The notes under the pieces are model-generated. The model saw only the letters and a program-made list of their open reading frames with translations, did no database searches and was not told the origin of the DNA. A DNA stretch of 45,885 bases from an uncultured Psychrobacillus sp. (GTDB lineage: Bacteria; Bacillota; Bacilli; Bacillales_A; Planococcaceae). Made by a program: the position numbers and the translations under genes. Location of the stretch: the NCBI GenBank assembly GCA_934234185.1, contig CAKQHO010000016.1:1-45885 (forward strand). Reading direction: 5' to 3'. Shown here piece after piece: positions 23,286 through 31,599 of the stretch. Numbering within the stretch: position 1 is the stretch's first letter; every line of letters begins with the position of its first letter.

Positions 23286-24434
23286 CTACCATTCCGCAAT
23301 AGTTCCATCCTTATGTCTCCAAACAGGATTTTTCCAGTTATGCCCTATTTTTTGTTGTTCCCTTACGAATTCTTCGTTTATATCAATACCTAATCCTGGT
23401 TTTGTTAAATTCTCCACATATCCCTCCTTATAATCAAAGACATCTTTATCTAGTAGATAATCCAAAATATCATTGTCCTTGTTATAATGAATTCCAATAC
23501 TTTGCTCTTGAATGAATACATTATAAGCAGTTGTATCTACTTGAAGACAAGCTGCTAATGCGATTGGACCTAATGGACAGTGTGGTGCTACTGCTACATC
23601 ATACGCTTCCGCCATACTTACTATTTTTTTACACTCTGTAATTCCTCCTGCATGGGATAAATCAGGCTGTATGATATCGACATATCCATCTGTTAAAAGC
23701 TTTTTAAACTCCCATCTAGAGTACATTCTTTCTCCAGTAGCAATTGGTATATTACTATGTCTAGCTATTTCCTTCAGCGCCTCATTGTTTTCCGATAACA
23801 CAGGCTCCTCGATAAACATTGGACTGTACTTTTCTAGTTCTTTTGTTAATATCTTAGCCATCGGTTTATGTACCCTTCCATGAAAATCTATCCCAATTCC
23901 AAACTCACTACCTAATTCCTTCCTAATCATATCCACCCTTACTAAAACGTCTTCTACTTTTGTAAAACTATCAATAATTTGTAATTCTTCTGTGGCATTC
24001 ATTTTAATAGCTGTGAACCCACTTTCTTTAGCCTTCTTTGCTTGCTCTAATACATCTGATGGTCGATCTCCACCAATCCACGAATATACCCTTACCCTAT
24101 CTCTGCAAGCACCTCCCATTAAGTCATAAACAGGGGCATTATAATATTTACCTTTAATGTCCCATAGCGCCTGATCTATTCCAGCTAAGGCGCTCATTAA
24201 AACTGCCCCTCCCCTATAGAATCCAGCTCTGTAAAGTAGATTCCATATATCCTCTATTCTCATAGGATCTTTTCCAATAATATACTCGCCAATTTCATGG
24301 ACAGCAGCCTCAATTGTTTTAGCTCTTCCTTCTAGGGCAGGCTCTCCCCAACCGACGAGCCCATCGTCAGTAGTAATTTTTAAAAATAACCATCTGGGCG
24401 GTACAATAAAGGTTTCAAGAGATTTGATTTTCAT
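23286..24434 (-). CDS. dgoD: D-galactonate dehydratase (enolase superfamily)
   Basis: The 382-residue protein matches E. coli DgoD in length and over its whole course: PPRWLFLKITTDDGLVGWGE at the N-terminus, YRAGFYRGG, GGDRPSDV, and a C-terminus NPVWRHKDGTIAEW. Metal ligands D183, E209 and E235 and general acid/base residues H185 (DFHGR) and H285 (APHCPLGP) are present. It removes water from D-galactonate to give 2-keto-3-deoxy-D-galactonate. GGGAG lies 7 bases before the ATG. It forms its own transcription unit upstream of the TRAP operon, with a cre site and a palindrome in a long leader. No dgoK kinase or dgoA aldolase is adjacent. Confidence 0.93.
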   Translation of the reverse strand: MKIKSLETFIVPPRWLFLKITTDDGLVGWGEPALEGRAKTIEAAVHEIGEYIIGKDPMRIEDIWNLLYRAGFYRGGAVLMSALAGIDQALWDIKGKYYNAPVYDLMGGACRDRVRVYSWIGGDRPSDVLEQAKKAKESGFTAIKMNATEELQIIDSFTKVEDVLVRVDMIRKELGSEFGIGIDFHGRVHKPMAKILTKELEKYSPMFIEEPVLSENNEALKEIARHSNIPIATGERMYSRWEFKKLLTDGYVDIIQPDLSHAGGITECKKIVSMAEAYDVAVAPHCPLGPIALAACLQVDTTAYNVFIQEQSIGIHYNKDNDILDYLLDKDVFDYKEGYVENLTKPGLGIDINEEFVREQQKIGHNWKNPVWRHKDGTIAEW

Positions 24435-24616
24435 ACTACACTCCCTATCAAATTAAATTTTTAGTTTTGTAGACACTCCTATCTTTTAAAATTTTGTATT
24501 AATCAGTTCCCCATCTTAGTCTCAGTAGTTGTTCAACTAGTTAGGCTTCTCTTTATTTCTTTAATTTTTTTCTTCAATGAAAAAGTAATCTGCACAATAA
24601 ACGATTTCTTTTAAAA

Positions 24617-24631
24617 TTGTAAACGCTTTCT
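24617..24631 (+). promoter_or_regulatory. CcpA-binding cre site in the dgoD leader
   Basis: TTGTAAACGCTTTCT fits WTGNAANCGNWNNCW at every defined position. It lies about 183 bases upstream of the dgoD ATG, between that gene and the palindrome at 24724. It may act as a downstream roadblock or promoter-overlapping cre, depending on the transcript start. Confidence 0.75.
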
Positions 24632-24723
24632 CTTTACTCCAAATTTAAAACCGGAGATTTGGAGCAATGCCGTTATTGTTGAAATATGTATAGACTTTAT
24701 TATTTTTAACATTTTTCGACAAC

Positions 24724-24749
24724 CGTTTTATATTATAAAACGCCGTTTT
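24724..24749. promoter_or_regulatory. Overlapping palindromes, candidate IclR operator before dgoD
   Basis: CGTTTTATATTATAAAACG (24724-24742) is a perfect 19-bp palindrome around one central base. It is followed at once by CGTTTT (24744-24749), which forms a second palindrome with the preceding AAAACG. The core 15-mer is identical, inverted, to the one before dctP. Repeated half-sites suggest cooperative binding by a dimeric repressor. Confidence 0.6.
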
Positions 24750-24954
24750 GATAATAGTTTATTTTTTTCTGATAAATCAAAAACTTCTGTATGCAGAATA
24801 TAATCCATACCATTTTGATTGTCAATATTATTTTATTTGAATTTTCTATATTTTCTTAATATAATATCTTTTTTATTATTCTGAAGTACAAATAGTTGTC
24901 GAAAATGAAAAAGCTATTTCTTATAAATCTTAAATACCGAATACTCGGTCTGCA

Positions 24955-25041
24955 TAAATCTTTTATAGTAAAATAATTTTTTGCTAATAAAAAATTATTT
25001 TTGTTTCTTTAGGAGCAAACATATTCTGCATAAAAGATTTA
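24955..25041. repeat. Nested AT-rich inverted repeats
   Basis: Outer arms TAAATCTTTTA (24955-24965) and TAAAAGATTTA (25031-25041) enclose an inner perfect 12-bp hairpin (24971-24982 with 24989-25000, loop GCTAAT). TCTGCATAAA also occurs in direct orientation in front of both outer arms. The role is unknown; it may be a relic of a small mobile element or a cruciform-forming spacer. Confidence 0.5.
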
Positions 25042-25097
25042 GCCTGTTTTATGAGAATAATTTTCCTGAAAACGTATCTTCCTTTCATTTTCCATAT

Positions 25098-25127
25098 AAA
25101 AAAACCACTCGCCCTTAGACGAATGGT
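25098..25127 (-). terminator. Terminator of the gatCAB operon
   Basis: An 8-bp stem (25104-25111 with 25120-25127, one G-U pair in the RNA) is followed by seven U residues on the minus strand. It lies 10 bases past the gatB stop. Confidence 0.87.
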
Positions 25128-25136
25128 CTTCTAGCA

Positions 25137-26567
25137 TTATCGTTTCACAATCTCTTCTTGTAATAGCTTATTAACAAGTGGTGGATTTGCTTGTCCTTTG
25201 GTTGCTTTCATGATTTGTCCAACAAGGAAGCCAATTGCACGGTCTTTACCGTTTTTGAAGTCCTCGATGGATTGTGGGTTTGCATCCAATGTAGAGATAA
25301 CAATTTTGCGAAGGGCACCTTCGTCTGATATTTGAACCAGACCTTTCGCTTTAACCACTTCTTCTGCATTGCCGCCGTTGTCCGCAAGCTCCTTAAATAC
25401 TTTTTTCGCGATTTTCGATGAAATCGTTCCATCTGAAATTAACTTGATCATTCCTGCTAGATTTTCAGGAGTTAGCTTGATGTCTTTTAAATCCTTTTGG
25501 TCTGCATTTAAGTAGGCAGATACGTCACCCATTAACCAGTTAGATGTCAGCTTGGCATCTGCTCCTAGTGCAATTGTCTCCTCAAAGAAATCGGACATTT
25601 CTTTTGTAAGCGTTAATACCATTGCATCATATGCTGGTAGGCCCAGCTCTTCGATGTAGCGTATTTTACGTGCATCAGGTAGCTCTGGTATTTCGGCACG
25701 GACTCTTTCTCTCCACACATCGTCAATAACAATTTGTACTAAGTCTGGCTCCGGGAAGTAGCGGTAATCATCCGCACCCTCTTTGACACGCATAAGCACT
25801 GTTTTACCTGTAGACTCATCAAAACGACGAGTTTCTTGTGGAATCACTCCTCCAGCAAGCAATACCTCTGCTTGGCGTACTTGTTCATGCTCTAACCCAC
25901 GTCGAACATAGTTAAAGGAGTTAAGGTTTTTCAATTCTGTTTTCGTACCAAATTTTTCTTGTCCATAAGGACGAAGGGAAATATTCGCATCACAACGTAG
26001 AGATCCTTCTTCCATCTTACAGTCGGATACCCCTGTGTATTGAATAATAGATTTTAGCTTTTCCAAATAAGCGTAAGCTTCCTCAGGTGTACGGATATCT
26101 GGTTCTGAAACGATTTCAATTAGCGGAGTTCCCTGACGGTTGAAGTCTACTAAAGAATACCCTTCACTTGAATGTGTTAGCTTACCAGCGTCCTCTTCCA
26201 GGTGAAGACGGGTGATACCGATACGTTTTTTTTCACCATTTACTTCAATTTCAATCCATCCATTTTCACCGATTGGTTTATCAAATTGAGAGATTTGATA
26301 TGCCTTTGGATTGTCTGGGTAGAAATAGTTTTTACGGTCAAATTTTGTAATCGGAGCAATATCCATATTAAGAGCTAAAGCCGCTCTCATCCCCCACTCT
26401 ACTGCTGTTTTATTTACAACTGGTAGAACGCCTGGGTATCCAAGGTCAATGACATGTGTATTTGTATTCGGCTCTGCACCAAAGTGAGCTGGTGACGGGG
26501 AAAACATTTTTGATTCCGTTTTAAGCTCCACGTGAACCTCTAGACCAATAATTGTTTCAAAATTCAT
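25137..26567 (-). CDS. gatB: Asp-tRNA(Asn)/Glu-tRNA(Gln) amidotransferase subunit B
   Basis: This 476-residue subunit activates the tRNA-bound Glu or Asp with ATP so that GatA-derived ammonia can amidate it. The N-terminus NFETIIGLEVHVELKTESKM and the DLGYPGVLPVVNKTAV, KNYFYPDNPKAYQISQ and DFNRQGTPLIEIVSEPD blocks are all present, with a C-terminal YqeY-like tRNA-binding domain. The ATG (26565-26567) overlaps the gatA stop (ATGA) and has GGAGGGAA upstream. An in-frame ATG 18 bases earlier is inside gatA. It is the last gene of gatCAB. Confidence 0.96.
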   Translation of the reverse strand: MNFETIIGLEVHVELKTESKMFSPSPAHFGAEPNTNTHVIDLGYPGVLPVVNKTAVEWGMRAALALNMDIAPITKFDRKNYFYPDNPKAYQISQFDKPIGENGWIEIEVNGEKKRIGITRLHLEEDAGKLTHSSEGYSLVDFNRQGTPLIEIVSEPDIRTPEEAYAYLEKLKSIIQYTGVSDCKMEEGSLRCDANISLRPYGQEKFGTKTELKNLNSFNYVRRGLEHEQVRQAEVLLAGGVIPQETRRFDESTGKTVLMRVKEGADDYRYFPEPDLVQIVIDDVWRERVRAEIPELPDARKIRYIEELGLPAYDAMVLTLTKEMSDFFEETIALGADAKLTSNWLMGDVSAYLNADQKDLKDIKLTPENLAGMIKLISDGTISSKIAKKVFKELADNGGNAEEVVKAKGLVQISDEGALRKIVISTLDANPQSIEDFKNGKDRAIGFLVGQIMKATKGQANPPLVNKLLQEEIVKR

Positions 26568-28030
26568 CGTTTTGTTCCCTCCCAAATTTGAGGAGTTTGC
26601 TTGTGGAAGCTAGTTGCTTGCTCATAAGCATGAGCAACACGGTAGATAGTAGCTTCATCAAAGTAATTCCCAATAATTTGTAGACCTAACGGCAAACCAT
26701 TAGAGAAGCCACATGGAATAGAAATTCCAGGTACACCTGCGAGGTTTACAGGGATTGTTAAAATATCGTTTGCGTACATTGTTAGTGGGTCTTTAATATT
26801 CTCTCCAACTTTAAATGCTGGAGTTGGTGTAGTAGGTCCAATGATCACATCATACTTTTCTAACACCTCATCAAAATCTTGTTTAATTAACGTACGTACT
26901 TGCTGTGCTTTTCTGTAGTACGCATCATATGATCCAGCACTTAATGAATAAGTTCCAAGCATAATACGACGTTTTACTTCGTTACCAAAGCCTTGCGCAC
27001 GAGTTTGCTTGTAAAGCTCCATTAGGTTCTCTACATTTTCTGCACGGAAGCCATATCGGATCCCGTCAAAACGTGCTAGGTTAGAGGAAGCCTCTGAAGA
27101 AGAAAGTAGGTAGTAAGTCGCTAATGCATATTTAGAATGAGGTAATGATACCTCTTCCCAAACAGCTCCAAGAGATTCTAGAACCTTTAAGGCATCTAGC
27201 ACTGCTTGCTTCGAAGCCTCACCAACACCTTCTCCTAAATATTCTTTAGGAACCGCAATACGTAACCCTTTAATATCCCCTGTTAAGGATTTAGAAAAGC
27301 TTGGAACCTCTACATTGGCAGAAGTCGTATCATGAGGATCAAGTCCTGAAATTGCTTCTAATAAAAGCGCATTGTCTTCTACGTTACGAGTAATTGGACC
27401 AACTTGATCCAAAGAAGAAGCAAATGCTACTAATCCATAACGAGAAACGCGACCATATGTTGGTTTCATCCCTACTACTCCACAGAAGGAAGCGGGCTGG
27501 CGTATTGAGCCTCCTGTATCCGATCCTAGTGAAAACGGCACCTCTCCAGCTGCTACTGCTGCAGCAGAACCACCTGAAGAACCTCCAGGCACGTACTCTA
27601 TATTCCATGGGTTGCGCGTTGCTTTAAAAGCAGAGTTTTCATTAGAAGAACCCATTGCGAACTCATCCATGTTGATTTTTCCAACGTTTATCAGTCCTGC
27701 TTCTTTTACTTTATGTACAACTGTGGCATCATAAATTGGTGTGAAGCCTTCTAGAATTTTACTTGCACAGGTAGTTTCAATGCCTTCTGTTACTAGATTG
27801 TCTTTTATACCAATAGGCAAGCCAAATAATGGACCTCTCTCCTCAAAAGGAACTTGATCCATTTCTTTTGCTTGAGCAATTGCTTTATCATTTAACGCTA
27901 AGAATGCTTGGACATCTCCGTCCAACTCCTCAATGCGTTTCAAGGATTCAGTAGTAAGCTCTTGAATGGAAACTTCCTTCTTTTGAATTAAGTCTTGAAG
28001 CTCTTTTGCTGAGTTTGAAAATAATGTCAT
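26564..28030 (-). CDS. gatA: Asp-tRNA(Asn)/Glu-tRNA(Gln) amidotransferase subunit A
   Basis: This 488-residue amidase-signature enzyme hydrolyses glutamine and channels ammonia to GatB. The Ser-cisSer-Lys triad is visible: Lys in GIKDNLVTEG, and the two serines in PGGSSGGSAAAVAAG and GSDTGGSIRQPAS. The C-terminal IPVNLAGVPGISIPCGF is typical. AGGAGG precedes the ATG. It is 21 bases after gatC and overlaps gatB by 4 bases, so the three subunits are made together. Confidence 0.96.
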   Translation of the reverse strand: MTLFSNSAKELQDLIQKKEVSIQELTTESLKRIEELDGDVQAFLALNDKAIAQAKEMDQVPFEERGPLFGLPIGIKDNLVTEGIETTCASKILEGFTPIYDATVVHKVKEAGLINVGKINMDEFAMGSSNENSAFKATRNPWNIEYVPGGSSGGSAAAVAAGEVPFSLGSDTGGSIRQPASFCGVVGMKPTYGRVSRYGLVAFASSLDQVGPITRNVEDNALLLEAISGLDPHDTTSANVEVPSFSKSLTGDIKGLRIAVPKEYLGEGVGEASKQAVLDALKVLESLGAVWEEVSLPHSKYALATYYLLSSSEASSNLARFDGIRYGFRAENVENLMELYKQTRAQGFGNEVKRRIMLGTYSLSAGSYDAYYRKAQQVRTLIKQDFDEVLEKYDVIIGPTTPTPAFKVGENIKDPLTMYANDILTIPVNLAGVPGISIPCGFSNGLPLGLQIIGNYFDEATIYRVAHAYEQATSFHKQTPQIWEGTKR

Positions 28031-28051
28031 CAGTTACCCTCCTTACTTCAT

Positions 28052-28342
28052 TTATTCAATAATTTTTGGCACTTTTACTTGTCCTGCTTCTTGTTCTTTT
28101 ACATTTAACATCATTTTTTCTCGATCTAATCCTGGCACTGATTTGTCCTCACGAAGGACATTCACAAGAGGTAATACATGTGTTGTTGGAACAACATCAG
28201 TTGTGTCTAGTTCGTTTAATTCATCAGCAAATTTAGTAATTGCAGCTAATTGCTCTGCAAACATTTCTGCTTCTTCCTCGGTAATTGCAAGTCTCGCTAA
28301 GTGCGCTACGTGCTTTACTTCTTCTTTTGAAATATTCGCCAA
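28052..28342 (-). CDS. gatC: Asp-tRNA(Asn)/Glu-tRNA(Gln) amidotransferase subunit C
   Basis: This 96-residue protein wraps around and stabilises GatA. Family features are EVKHVAHLARLAITEEEAEM near the N-terminus, then ELDTTDVVPTTHVLPLVNVL and REDKSVPGLDREKMML. The start is TTG with GGAGGTG upstream. It is the first gene of gatCAB, 76 bases after camS, with no terminator in between, so readthrough from the pcrB-pcrA-ligA-camS unit is possible. Confidence 0.94.
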   Translation of the reverse strand: MANISKEEVKHVAHLARLAITEEEAEMFAEQLAAITKFADELNELDTTDVVPTTHVLPLVNVLREDKSVPGLDREKMMLNVKEQEAGQVKVPKIIE

Positions 28343-28418
28343 TTTTTACACCTCCGAATTCGATAAACATAGGAAATATCATATCATTTTTCACACTAAT
28401 TGAACAGAGCACCCCCAT

Positions 28419-29552
28419 TTACTGTGTATAAATGTGAACGAAGGGCTCCTCTTCTCCTGATTGTTTAATAAGAATAGCTTCTGCTCCATCTAAGGAATTG
28501 ACTTGAACCTCCACATTCATATCAATATTAAAATGGGTTTGAATAAGCCCAGCCACGTATTGTGTAAATCCTATTACTTCAGACGTCCCATAAAATTGAA
28601 TAGGGATATTAATAGAAAGCTCCTGGAGTGCTTGATCCTTAAAATATCCTGTTCCTATTACGCTCGTATAGTTAGAATAATACTCTTCCACGTCCTGCTT
28701 AAAGCTTTTAAACATCTTATTAATATCACGATACTTTTCTTCTGCATCTGAAGTAGGGAATAGCACGTATTCCTCATCTATCTTTTCCCAATCAGAGATT
28801 GCTCCCCCCTTAGGAGCTACTCCATAGGTGAAATAGGTTCCAGGCACCACAGCATTTCGGCTATTTTGCTTAAATAGCCCTACCACAATTGGTATATCTT
28901 GTAGCCCATCCATCTTGCGCATTCGATTTACAATCTCATCTGCTATTTTCTTGCCATTTTTCGTGATTTGCTCATTTGTTAACGGTTCTTCAAAGGTTGC
29001 TCCATATTGCTCCTTCGTATAGTAATATATAGAGTTTAATGCCACACCAACAGAAACACCTGCTAAACGAACAGTGTTACCTTCACGTTCAAGGTAGTTT
29101 TGCTCTACTATATGTGTTACATATACAGGAGCCTTTTTTGCTTTTTCTTCCCCAGTTAGCCCCATATCATCAGGATTTAAACCATCCTTTGTTTGGTTAC
29201 TTCTTGCAAGCCATGAGGATATGATATCCTTTGACAAATATTGGCCTTCTTGAAAAAAGTATTTATCAGGGGAAAACTGTTCTTGTGATAAACGAAGCAG
29301 TCCTGTTTCTACTTCCTTCATATCATACTTAGTTGCCATATTTGAAACAACTAACCCTCTACTTGCACTTTCCTCATACGGTAAAAGTGTTCTATAGTAA
29401 TTATCATCAATCTGGACATTCGAGATAACTACTGATTTTTTAGTTTCTTCCTCCGTTTGAAGTAACTCCGTCTCTTCTGTTAGCGAAGGAGCACAGCCTG
29501 AGACTGTTAGCAATAATGCTAACGAGGTAATACCTATATATTTTTTGACCAT
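28419..29552 (-). CDS. camS: CamS-family sex-pheromone precursor lipoprotein
   Basis: The 377-residue lipoprotein has a signal peptide ending TVSGC (Cys20). In Staphylococcus the cleaved CamS signal peptide acts as a pheromone for enterococcal plasmids; the function of the mature lipoprotein is not settled. Mature-domain blocks include EESASRGLVVSNMATKYD, the SKDIISSWLARSNQTKDGLNP segment and GTYFTYGVAPKGGAISDWEK, as in the family (B. subtilis YerH). AAAGGAG precedes the ATG. It follows ligA by 13 bases, the usual arrangement. Confidence 0.93.
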   Translation of the reverse strand: MVKKYIGITSLALLLTVSGCAPSLTEETELLQTEEETKKSVVISNVQIDDNYYRTLLPYEESASRGLVVSNMATKYDMKEVETGLLRLSQEQFSPDKYFFQEGQYLSKDIISSWLARSNQTKDGLNPDDMGLTGEEKAKKAPVYVTHIVEQNYLEREGNTVRLAGVSVGVALNSIYYYTKEQYGATFEEPLTNEQITKNGKKIADEIVNRMRKMDGLQDIPIVVGLFKQNSRNAVVPGTYFTYGVAPKGGAISDWEKIDEEYVLFPTSDAEEKYRDINKMFKSFKQDVEEYYSNYTSVIGTGYFKDQALQELSINIPIQFYGTSEVIGFTQYVAGLIQTHFNIDMNVEVQVNSLDGAEAILIKQSGEEEPFVHIYTQ

Positions 29553-29565
29553 GTCAAAAACTCCT

Positions 29566-31572
29566 TTATCCCTCTAAGTGGTCAAGCAGCTTTTGTTCAT
29601 CCCAAGTTTCAATTCCTAGGCTCGTTGCTTTTTCAAGCTTGGATCCTGCATCTTCTCCTGCGATAACTAAATCTGTCTTTTTACTTACACTACCAGCTAC
29701 ATTGCCACCCAATGATTCTATTTTTTCCTTCGCCTCGTTGCGAGTCAGTTGAGTCAATTTCCCAGTGAGCACAACTGTCTTGCCGGCAAATATGCTATTT
29801 TCCAATGTCGAAGTGTCAATGATCTTCCCAGTATATTGTAACGCTAATCCCGCTGCCTTTAAACGTGCTATTAGCGCTTGGACCTCTTCTTGTTCAAAAT
29901 ATGTGACCAAAGAGTCAGCCATTTTATCCCCTATTTCATGAATAGCAGTAATTTCATCACGTGTAGTAGCCATTAGGTTGTCAAAGTTATGAAAATTCTC
30001 CGCTAAAATTTTAGCGGCCTTTTCTCCAATATGTCTAATTCCAAGACCAAATAATACCCGTTCCATAGAATTTTCCCTCGATGCCTGAATTGCCGAGACA
30101 AGATTTGTGGCTGATTTTGTGCCCATACGCTCCAATTGTATGAGGTCCTCTATAGTTAGTTTATAAAGATCTGAAACATCCTTCACCAGGTTTTCTCTAT
30201 ATAATTGCTCTACTACTTTTCCACCTAAGCCTTCAATATTCATTGCATTGCGAGATGCAAAATGGTAGATACCTTCTCTAATTTGTGCAGGACACTGAGG
30301 ATTTACACAGCGTAAAGCAACCTCTTCCTCAATGCGAACTAATTCACTTTCGCAAACAGGACAATGAGTTGGCATTATATATGGCTCTTCAGTACCTTTA
30401 CGCTCCTGAGCAATTACCTCCACAACCTCAGGAATGATATCTCCAGCCTTGCGAATGATTACTCTGTCTCCAATACGTATGTCTTTTTCACGGATATAAT
30501 CTTCGTTATGCAGGGAGGCACGCTGAACTGTTGTTCCAGCTACCTGTGCCGGCTCTAGCAAAGCTGTAGGAGTGACGACTCCCGTTCTTCCTACCGTTAA
30601 ATCCACACCTAAAATAGTTGTGACAACCTCTTCTGCAGGAAATTTATAAGCAATAGCAAACCGAGGACTTTTTGCAGTAAAGCCAAGCTCGTCCTGCTGC
30701 GCATAATTGTTTACTTTTATAACAATCCCATCTATTTCATAAGGAATATCGTTTCTTTTAACCGTCCACTCTTCTATGAACGCTAAAACCTCTTCAATAG
30801 TTTCACATTTTCTTGTTTCCTTGTTAGTTGGAAGACCTTGCTGATTCATGAATTGAAGCGCCTCTAAATGCGTTTCTATCCCAAGATTTTCTCCATTTCC
30901 ACCAATACCATATATGAAGGTCGATAGGTTTCTGCTCGCTGCAATTTTAGGATCGAGCTGTCTAAGAGAGCCTGCAGCCGCATTCCTTGGATTAGCAAAT
31001 AGCTCTTCCCCACGAGTTGCTCTGTCTTCATTTAGCTTTAAAAAGGAGGATTTCGGCATATATGCCTCTCCTCTAGCCTCTATGGTTACCGCCTCTTTTA
31101 GGCGGAGAGGAATAGCTCGTATGGTTTTAATGTTACTTGTAATGTCTTCTCCTGTAGTCCCATCTCCGCGAGTTGCCCCTCTAACTAAACGGCCATCCTC
31201 ATATAATAATGATACAGCTAGCCCGTCAATTTTGAGCTCACAAATGTAGGTAGGAATCCTACCAATTATATGTTGAATTCGTTTATCAAAGTCACGGAGA
31301 TCTTCCTCATTAAAAGCATTTGCAAGGCTTAGCATTGGATAAGCATGGGTTACCTTTTTGAACCCCTCACTTACTGTTGATCCAACGCGTTGAGTAGGAG
31401 AATCCGGGAATATTAAATCTGGATTTTCCTCCTCCAAGGCTATTAGCTCATGTAAGTATTGATCATAAACAGCATCTGGCACTACTGGTTTATCCAAGAC
31501 ATAATAAGCATGTCCATATTCATGTAAAATTTTGTGAAGCTCCTTCACACGTTCTAATTTATCGATATCCAT
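29566..31572 (-). CDS. ligA: NAD-dependent DNA ligase
   Basis: This 668-residue ligase seals nicks in replication and repair. Domains in order are the Ia domain, the adenylation domain with catalytic Lys114 in CELKIDGLAV, the OB fold, a zinc finger with CPVC and CVNPQC, helix-hairpin-helix repeats (NIEGLGGKVVEQ and HEIGDKMADSL), and a C-terminal BRCT domain (FAGKTVVLTGKLTQLTRNEA). The length is normal. AGCGGAGG precedes the ATG. It sits 27 bases after pcrA in the conserved pcrB-pcrA-ligA order. Confidence 0.97.
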   Translation of the reverse strand: MDIDKLERVKELHKILHEYGHAYYVLDKPVVPDAVYDQYLHELIALEEENPDLIFPDSPTQRVGSTVSEGFKKVTHAYPMLSLANAFNEEDLRDFDKRIQHIIGRIPTYICELKIDGLAVSLLYEDGRLVRGATRGDGTTGEDITSNIKTIRAIPLRLKEAVTIEARGEAYMPKSSFLKLNEDRATRGEELFANPRNAAAGSLRQLDPKIAASRNLSTFIYGIGGNGENLGIETHLEALQFMNQQGLPTNKETRKCETIEEVLAFIEEWTVKRNDIPYEIDGIVIKVNNYAQQDELGFTAKSPRFAIAYKFPAEEVVTTILGVDLTVGRTGVVTPTALLEPAQVAGTTVQRASLHNEDYIREKDIRIGDRVIIRKAGDIIPEVVEVIAQERKGTEEPYIMPTHCPVCESELVRIEEEVALRCVNPQCPAQIREGIYHFASRNAMNIEGLGGKVVEQLYRENLVKDVSDLYKLTIEDLIQLERMGTKSATNLVSAIQASRENSMERVLFGLGIRHIGEKAAKILAENFHNFDNLMATTRDEITAIHEIGDKMADSLVTYFEQEEVQALIARLKAAGLALQYTGKIIDTSTLENSIFAGKTVVLTGKLTQLTRNEAKEKIESLGGNVAGSVSKKTDLVIAGEDAGSKLEKATSLGIETWDEQKLLDHLEG

Positions 31573-31599
31573 ATTTGGCCAACCTCCGCTAGGTAAAAA

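Larger units (their letters stand above)
24435..25097. other. Long AT-rich leader and spacer between gatB and dgoD
   Basis: This 660-base gap has no convincing gene. The dgoD side contains the cre site (24617-24631), an inverted repeat CTCCAAAT / ATTTGGAG (24637-24644 with 24657-24664) and a palindrome cluster (24724-24749). The gatB side contains nested AT-rich inverted repeats (24955-25041). A possible minus-strand -35 TTGTCG near 24718 is the only promoter-like element noticed, and its spacing partner is weak. Confidence 0.5.
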
